Assembly (NCBI GenBank): GCA_950097015.1
Contig: CATNEN010000033.1
Span: 2,852,001-2,916,000 of the forward strand
Length of the DNA stretch: 64,000 bases
DNA from: Macrostomum hystrix
Taxonomy: Eukaryota > Platyhelminthes > Macrostomidae
Direction: 5' to 3'
The stretch's first letter is position 1. Each line of letters opens with the position of its first letter. The translations under genes were made by a program, and so were the position numbers. Below the pieces are notes generated by a model. The model had not been told where the DNA came from and ran no database searches. It saw only the letters and a list, made by a program, of their open reading frames with translations. Below are positions 36,801-45,800 of this stretch, one piece after another.

Positions 36801-39800
36801 TCATACAATGTCACTTATTCGTACTATTTGAAATGTGGTGTCCGATCCGAATTTTAGCGCTAACAACAAGTTCTAATGACATCAAATTGATTATTTAAAT
36901 AGATAAGCTTTCATCTATCTTTCGCAAGCTTCAAATCTCTGATGTACTGCATCTTATGTTCGCCATTAATGTTAAATGATATGATTGATTATTATTAAAC
37001 ATATTTCGAATCGCAGCCGAAATGTGAACACATGCTCAGGTGTATGCTCCTAGTTTTCGCCAGCCAAGGTAAAGGCGAGAGTGAAAAACGGTCCTTGCTA
37101 ATATGCTTCTGCCCTCGCCCGCCAAGTTCTCACGTTCGAGTTCTCTCCACTCCACTCCATCTCTAGTCTCTCTAGAGCTTTGCGCAGCCAGCTTCTGTTT
37201 ATCTTGCCAGCAGGTGGCTGAGGCTCGCCTTGGCGCGGTGCTTAGCCAACTGTTTAATATTATCGGCATCTAAAAAGCTGAGCGAACTAAATATTAGAAT
37301 TGTAGCTTTCAGCGATTATGCTGAGCTAAGACCGGCATTGCGAGAGTTACGAGGGGCGATCAAAAAGTTCTGCAACCAACTGTCCTGTAGCCACTTCTGC
37401 TGCACCAAATAAAGTGAAATTTGCTTGAGTTGTTCAAAATTTTGTTTTTTCCTTCCTTGTAGAGTTTCAGTTGATTTCGAGAATCAGTTTCAGTTTTACT
37501 GGACACCAACCAACTCCAGTTTTCAGCCTGTACATGGAATCATCAAAAGACAACATTCGCTTTTACATATATGCGCATGCATCTGGGGAAAAAGCTGTGG
37601 AAATTCACAGCGACTTAGTTTCAGTGTTGGCTGAAGCTGCGCCGTCATTTGACACTGTCGCACGCTGGATGTGCCACTTTACCGATGGACGAACGAGCTC
37701 CAAAGACGAGAGTCAGTCTGGACGACCCCGGACATCCGTGACCGAGGCATCAGTGGCCCGCGCGGACACAATTGTGCGCGAGGATTGCGGTGTGACACTG
37801 AGATTCCTTGCCTACGAGTTCGGTGTCAACTATGGAAGCGCCCACACCATCATGCATGAGCAGCTGGGCCGCTCCAAGACCTGCGCCCGCTGGGTGCCGC
37901 ACCTGCTCACAATGGAACAGTGCGCTGAGCGCGTGCGAATCTGCCGCCTGTGGCTGGAGCTGTTCGAACCAAATGGTCCAAGAAGGCTGTCTGACGTTGT
38001 GACAGGAGACGAATGTTGGATTTCCTTCTTCACGATGAAGGACAAGCAGTCCAACATGGTATTTTCTCGCATTCAGGACCTGGCACGAGCAGTCAAATCA
38101 GAACTCGAGAGACTACCAACATCAGAGTACCTCAGCTGCTTCCAGGCCTGGCGGATGCGAATGCAACGTGCATTGAAGCTGAGGGGAAGTACGAGTACTT
38201 TGAGGGAATGCGACACTGAATGTGTGCTCCAGTTTTCTCTGGACTTTGTAATAACGCAGCTTGCAGAACTTTTTGATCGCCCCTCTTAACTGTTTGACTA
38301 CTAAAGCTGACGCTATAAAGAGTTTGCTTGAGAAGCAAAAAAAATTACTTCGGTCCGGTTTTCAAGGCTAAGCATTTACATTTGAGATTTTACGAAAACT
38401 TTTTTGAGAAGTATGAAAAGGACTGAAGAAACAACAGACTGGATTCACGCGTGAGAATAGACACGTGGAAGACTTGACTCAGAGATAGGACACGTGGAAG
38501 ACTTGACTGAGCGATGGGAGGCACGGAAGACTTGACTGAGAGATGAGAGGCACGGAAGGATTGATTGAGAGATGGGAGACACGGGAGGACTGCCTGAGAG
38601 ATGGGACACATGGAAGACTTGGCTGAGAGATGAGACACATGGAAGACTTGACTGAGAGATGGGAGACACAGAAGGATTGACTGAGAGATGGGAGACACGG
38701 AAGGATTGACTGAGAGATGGGAGACACGGAAGACTTGACTGAGAGATGGGACACATGGAAGACTTGGCTGAGAGATGGGACACATGGAAGACTTGACTGA
38801 GAGATGGGAGACACAGAAGGATTGACTGAGAGATGGGAGACACGGAAGGATTGACTGAGAGATGGAAGACACGGAAGGATTGACTGAGAGATGGGAGACA
38901 CGGAAGGATTGACTGAGAGATGGGAGACACGGAAGACTTGACTGAGAGATGGGAGACACAGAATGATTGCCTGAGAGATGGGAGACACGGAAGGATTGAC
39001 TGAGAGATGGGAGACACGGAAGACTTGACTGAGAGATGGGAGACACAGAAGGATTGCCTGAGAGATGGGAGACACGGAAGGATTGACTGAGAGATGGGAG
39101 ACACGGAAGAATTGACTGACAGATAAGAGATTCATGCTGTGTTCATTGCCTGACTTGCCGCATACCCTCAGGGTCCCCATCCTCATACTTGCTGTCAGTC
39201 TGGGATTACTTGCGCCTGGCTGGTCAGGTCAGTGCGGATCCTTGCTCACCGCAATTTCCCGTCTAGTCTGGTCTGGTCTATTCCGTTTCCATTCATTTCT
39301 ATTGCAGCTAATGCAGTCCAAGACTGAGCACAGGCGTGATTGCAATTCGATTCCGGGTGTCAGTAATACATTTTTGTTGCTAACAGACAAGGTGTCGATC
39401 GTGCTGGCTGCAGGGGTTATTATTTATTTGCCTATATGCAAAAGAGGCTGAGTTGAGAGGCAGCTGTGACCGTGAAGCTAAGCTGGGTCTAAAATAAGGC
39501 CAGAGAAGGAGAGCGAACGCGTGACATTTCTCATCTTTGTTACACGCTTGCAGGTTCTTGCATGTCCGTCTGCCTTGGAGACCCGAAACTTTTGATGCTC
39601 TTGAAAAAAATTGGTTCGATTCCGCGCCTGCAGTTTTGCTACTTCAATCTTTTAAGGACTAAAAGATGGGCAGGCGTGACTTTCTCGCACAGTTCTCAGT
39701 TTTCTTTCAGATTCGTCTGAGTCCTGGTGCCTCTGAGTTCATTTTAGAGTTTTTCCTTTACGCCGAATTGTAAGGATGCACAAGGCTTCGTTTTCCGCAT

Positions 39801-42800
39801 TCTCGTGGTTGTTTACTTCTTGAAGGCTTTCTTTTCCTCAATGCTCATCCTTCACCTATACTAAATATAGTATTTACTAGGAAACAGGTAAGGTGGCTCG
39901 CTTTAAAGTATGAATCAAGACGAACCCGAGTATTAACACGAGTGTTTCGACGCGTTTCGCACTCCAGGGTGCATCCTCAGGTATATTGTTTAGAATGAGA
40001 GTGTAACGAACAAGGCTAATTTATAAATAATCAGCTGTGATCCGTTCTAGTCCTTGAGTACATCAGCTGTGATCCATTCTAGTCATTAAGTACATCAGCT
40101 GTGATCCTTTCTTGACATTCAGCGCATCAACCGTATTTGAGCACGCAAATTGAATCCTACGATCTTATGATTCGTTGGCAATAATTTACAGAGTCTCTGT
40201 TTTCTCCACCCCATTTACTCTGGGATGTCTAAGGATTGGTCTTCTCTGCCATCTTTTTGCTTCTCATCTTATCTATGTTAGGAAATCTTAGCACTAACCT
40301 CAAGGGAATCCCAGCTCTCGGGCTCTAAGGCTGTCAAGCGCACACGCAGACACAGCGTTCCACTTTGAAACATGTCTCTCCTCTCACCCATATCTTTCCT
40401 TCTCCCTTGCATAATTTCTTTGCTTTAGCAGCTTTGCGTAAAAGGATTTCGGCATCTAGCACAACGAATCCTCCTTCACTATAAAGCATTATTAGATGCC
40501 ATAAAAGTGAGCTATATGAACGTACGAGCACACAGTAAAGGCGAATGATTCTGGTTCCTACACTCTCTGGCTGCCGAGGCATGACAGTTATAATTGATGG
40601 GTGAGCCTTAGCTAAACTTTCTCTCTTCGAATATTAGCCCGCGCGTGGAGTTAAGATTGAGCGTCTCAAGGCTGGCTGGCGGTCAATTTTTTCTTTTGAT
40701 TTATTCCTCGGCTGATTCCTAAAAAATTGGCTGCTATTTTGGTGGAAGGTTTCATCAGAATCTGGAAGGCTTCATAAGAATCTGGAAGGTTTCATGGGAA
40801 TCTGGAAGGCTTCATGAGAATCTGGAAGGTTTCATAAGAATCTGGAAGGTTTCATGAGAATCTGGAAGGCTTCATGAGAATCTGGAAGGTTTCATGAGAA
40901 TCTGGAAGGCTTCATGAGAATCTGGAAGGCTTCATAAGAATCTGGAAGGTTTCATGGGAATCTGGAAGGTTTCATAAGAATCTGGAAGGTTTCATGAGAA
41001 TCTGGAAGGCTTCATGAGAATCTGGAAGGTTTCATGAGAATCTGGAAGGCTTCATGAGAATCTGGAAGGTTTCACGTGAATCTGGAAGGTTTCATGAGAA
41101 TCTGGAAGGTTTCATGAGAATCTGGAAGGTTTCATGAGAATCTGGAAGGCTTCATGAGAATCTGGAAGGCTTCATGAGAATCTGGAAGGTTTCATGAGAA
41201 AATAAACATTAAAAAGTTACAAGCCTGTATGCGGTTAAACAAATAGCTCCATTATTTAAATAGATACGTTTTTGCTTTTATAAATGCATCAAAAAGCAAA
41301 AAAAGCAATGTAATGCGTCCACATGAAATCTCACAAATCGCTTTGCATCATGGAATTTCATTTAAATAATAGAAACAGCATAAAAAACTTGCTGCTAAAA
41401 TTAAAGCCTCTTTCTAAGAATATGCCTCTGTTAAAATTATCCTCTGTTTAAATATAATTTAAACAGATCCAGCCACAAATCATGACTGCATCCATCAATT
41501 ATTGCAAATTAGAATTCAAACAAATGCTAGTCCAAAAAAGTCGACGCGAATAATTTATTGGTCCAGATTGTTTGCAAGGGCCTATGTTGCAAGAAGAGCT
41601 TGTACTTTTGTTGCTAGGATGCCACCGATCTGTTCATATTCAGATGCTTTCTACTAAACCTTTCGTGTATCTCTTTGTTACGAGTACTATTGTAAATAAG
41701 TATATGATCCACTTTCATTCTCTTTCTGTTAATAATCCTATCTCGCTGTTCATAATCCTATCTCGCTGTTCATAATCCCATCTCGCTGTTCAAGATCTCA
41801 TACTTCTGTTCATGATCCCATCTCGCTGTTCATGATCTCATCCTGCTATTCATGATCCCATCTCGCTGTTCATGATCTCATCTAGCTAGGTCGTATCAGA
41901 TAGTTTGTGATTCGAATTACTTGAGCACCTGAATCCATAAATGTTATATATACTGGTATATCTGTCTTTTTAAGTTTGCCTACCGTGTTTTAATGGGTTT
42001 ATTGTGCTAGGCCTCTGTCTGTGTTACATCGTACTGAAAAAAGTATCCACGTGGCTGAAAGGAATTCTCCAGCTTTCTGCAGAGCAGCGCAGTGAGGTGG
42101 GGCAAGGAGCGCAATCGGCCGTTAAATCCAGGAGTTCTTCGATTATTAGTGCTCGAATATTTTATTCGCTAGCCTCGATTCGGCGCCCGTCTGGCTTTCT
42201 CTTCTCCCAGGAGACTCGCGAGTCGAATCGTCAGCGAACCGAGCCAATCCCAGGGATTTCCTTTCCCGCCAAAATATCGCTGTAACTCACGAAATTCCGC
42301 CTGTAGTCAGCAAATCTAAATCTGGTGTTGATTTACATTTTGCAGCGTTTCGCTTTATTTGCTACTTTCTTAAGTAGACGTGCTAGCTTATTTGATAATA
42401 AAAATTTTCACTTACCCATAACTGCAGGGCTACTACAAGGACACCGTCGACTTTTACTTTGATAGTCGCGACGAGTGCAAACAGTTCTGGAAAAAGTGCA
42501 TCGAGCATCACACCTTCTTTCGCTGCCAGTCGGCTAGGGCGCCTTCCAAGCATAGGAATATTGTCGTTTCCAAGGGCTCATCGTTCAGGTGAGTTGATAC
42601 CACACCAGATCCTCCAGACTGCTCCCACACCAGATCCACCAGACTGCTCCCACACCAGATCCTTCAGACTGCTCCCACACCAGATCCTTCAGACTGCTCC
42701 CACACCAGATCCACCAGACTGCTCCCACACCAGATCCACCAGACTGCTCCCACACCAGATCCTTCAGACTGCTCCCACACCAGATCCACCAGACTGCTCC

Positions 42801-45800
42801 CACACCAGATCCTTCAGACTGCTCCCACACCAGATCCTTCAGACTGCTCCCACACCAGATCCACCAGACTGCTCCCACACCAGATCCACCAGACTGCTCC
42901 CACACCAGATCCACCAGACTGCTCCCACACCAGATCCATCAGACTGCTCCCACACCAGATCCTTCAGACTGCTCCCACACCAGATCCACCAGACTGCTCC
43001 CACACCAGATCCATCAGACTGCTCCCACACCAGATCCTTCAGACTGCTCCCACACCAGATCCATCAGACTGCTCCCACACCAGATCCTTCAGACTGCTCC
43101 CACACCAGATCCATCAGACTGCTCCCACACCAGATCCACCAGACTGCTCCCACACCAGATCCTTCAGACTGCTCCCACACCAGATCCACCAGACTGCTCC
43201 CACACCAGATCCACCAGACTGCTCCCACACCAGATCCACCAGACTGCTCCCACACCAGATCCATCAGACTGCTCCCACACCAGATCCTTCAGACTGCTCC
43301 CACACCAGATCCACCAGACTGCTCCCACACCAGATCCATCAGACTGCTCCCACACCAGATCCTTCAGACTGCTCCCACACCAGATCCATCAGACTGCTCC
43401 CACACCAGATCCTTCAGACTGCTCCCACACCAGATCCATCAGACTGCTCCCACACCAGATCCACCAGACTGCTCCCACACCAGATCCTTCAGACTGCTCC
43501 CACACCAGATCCTTCAGACTGCTCCCACACCAGATCCATCAGACTGCTCCCACACCAGATCCTTCAGACTGCTCCCACACCAGATCCATCAGACTGCTCC
43601 CACACCAGATCCATCAGACTGCTCCCCACCTAAGAGTTATCGAGATTCAGGCAAATATTTTCGGTCCATTCCATTATTGTTTGTAATTTGTTATGCAGGA
43701 AATGAGTATATATATATTTATTACTGATTGCAGGTACTCCGGTCGAACACAGAAACAGTTGGTGGAATTCGTTCGGGAGAACTATGTAAAAAGGCCCTAT
43801 TTCGACAGGTAAGTGCTTGAATTAATTTTTTGATTTTAAGGCTTGCCGAGCAATATCCAGGTGATTTTCTCTACTATTGCAGGTCGGCGAATCGATCTCT
43901 GCCAAGTCGCTCGCCTGCCAGCCGCCGCTCCGGACCTCCAAGCGGACACCATCATTCGGCAGGCGGCGGTGGCGCCCGCTCCGGAGCTTCAACCACCTCT
44001 CATGGCTCGCATGTTCTGTTGCCTAGCAACGGAGACGCCACCAGACCACTGCTGGACATGGCCGCCGGGCATCTCCGCCGGCCAGCTTCTGTATCGCCAC
44101 CGCAGACTAATTCGCCGCCGCAGCCGATCGCCTCCGGCCGTCGAGGATTTCAACCGGTTGGCAGCAACGGCGGCGGAGCCTCTCGAGCTCGCTCTTTGCC
44201 AGGCGACGATCGCGTTGATGCTGGCCGCTTCGGCGGCGTAGTGGCTGTAACCGATGATTTTGACGGCTCGCCGCCGCCTCCGCCGCCACCGCCGCCTCTG
44301 CTAGACGACGAAGAACTGCCGAGTGAGTGGCATATTTGTTATTCTGCGTGCATTTATAATCTGCATTGTATGACAGTTACAGGCAATGTAAGTTAATTGA
44401 GATCGAGACAGCGGATTTTTGTCTCCGCTGTCTCTAATCATCCGCCTCTCGCCCTCACAATTCACTTCGCAGTTGTCGAAGGCGTCGACGGACCCGACCT
44501 GCCGCCGCCTTCGTTGGCGCCCTCCATGCAGCTCAATGAATTCCTTCCGCTGCCTCCGCCGCCGCCGCCGCCCCTGCTGGACCCCAACGAGGCCTCATCA
44601 CCCGGCTTCGCTTCGCTGGTTCGGCCGACACCGCAGCGCCGTCCGCTGATCCGCTCAGACAAGCTTGACGACGCCACTGCCACTGCTGGTCACAGCAGGG
44701 GCGCTGCCACCATTCTGGGCCACAGAGAAGAGACAGACATCATTCAGGAGCAGCCAGACCCGCTGCACTTGGTGAGGATGGCCTAAATGCAGGTAGAATA
44801 TATAGTAATTATACCTGGCCAGTTGGCCACATGTACAGCCAGTGAGTAGCTATCGCTCGACGCTTCCAAATTTCAAACCCAACTGATGCTGCGGACACAA
44901 ATTGTCTTTCTGAATTAAGATTCGAACTCGCGACCTCCCGGTCAGAAATCCCACGCTCTAACCACTAGGCTACAAGCTGCCTACTCAGATACCCTCCTGA
45001 TGGAAGCTCTCTCCCCTCCTCCTTTCTCTCTTTCTCGCCCATCGTTCTAAAATATAAATTCAATACTAAGATGTAAAAGAAAACCCAGAATTGGATTTTC
45101 TTTCGCGAAATGTTTTTAGCCGAAATGAGGACAGACATATGAAAGGCTGTTTGAGAGGCCCAGCCTGGGCACTCCGTTAATTGCATCGCTGCTGTGGCCG
45201 GCGCGCCCTTCGCTGCGGTCCGGCAAACCTTTTGCCAATTAGGCGCGGGCTCCGCAATTTCCAGGTCTGACTGTCGTTCAAATTTGCCGCAGGGAGCTGG
45301 GGCATTGCTGCGCGGACTGAGGTAAAATAATGACAGGAAGCCGGTCCGCGCAGAGATAAAAACTCACTTGAGTAGATTCGAGTTTCCCGTTGACCGCTGA
45401 AAATTCTTCGCCAGTAGTTGCTCACTCTTCCTCTCTCCCTTCCAACCTGAAGGGTCCCCGATCATTTATCGGCCGGCACCAGCAAATGACGGACGCAGCC
45501 GATTCTGCTTCTGTCGTCACCGATCTCCAGCACGACGACGATGGCGCCAGGTCGGTCGCCTCGCACACCCTGGGCGGCCTGAGCAGCTACGCCGCGTCGG
45601 CGGCAGCCACCACGGACGACGCTGACTCGGACGCACGCAGCATTGCATCGGCGACCAGCGGCGCCCTGAGCGGCTCCAGTCGGCGTCGGCGGCACCAGCC
45701 GAAAGAGCGAGCATACTTCGCCGCCAAAATGCTGCTGGCCTGCGAGCGTCAGGTTAATAGAGATCTGCGCCTGCTGTGCCACGGCCTGCCAGGCGAGATG

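Noticed and set aside
161-43626. CRISPR-like arrays
   Set aside because: Repeats are directly adjacent without unique spacers and the DNA is eukaryotic.
161-43626. A uniform G-rich or purine skew of arrays on the sense strand, as expected for R-loop-driven growth
   Set aside because: Some arrays are G rich on the sense strand (28664, 32696, 38462) but others are C rich (27631, 31381, 42597), so there is no consistent skew.
42459-43727. 422-codon frame in FARP exon 8 and intron 8
   Set aside because: It is out of phase with exon 8 and consists almost wholly of the 25-bp array.
44925-44985. Functional tRNA gene
   Set aside because: A and B boxes are present but the acceptor stem is not paired, and a SINE body follows.
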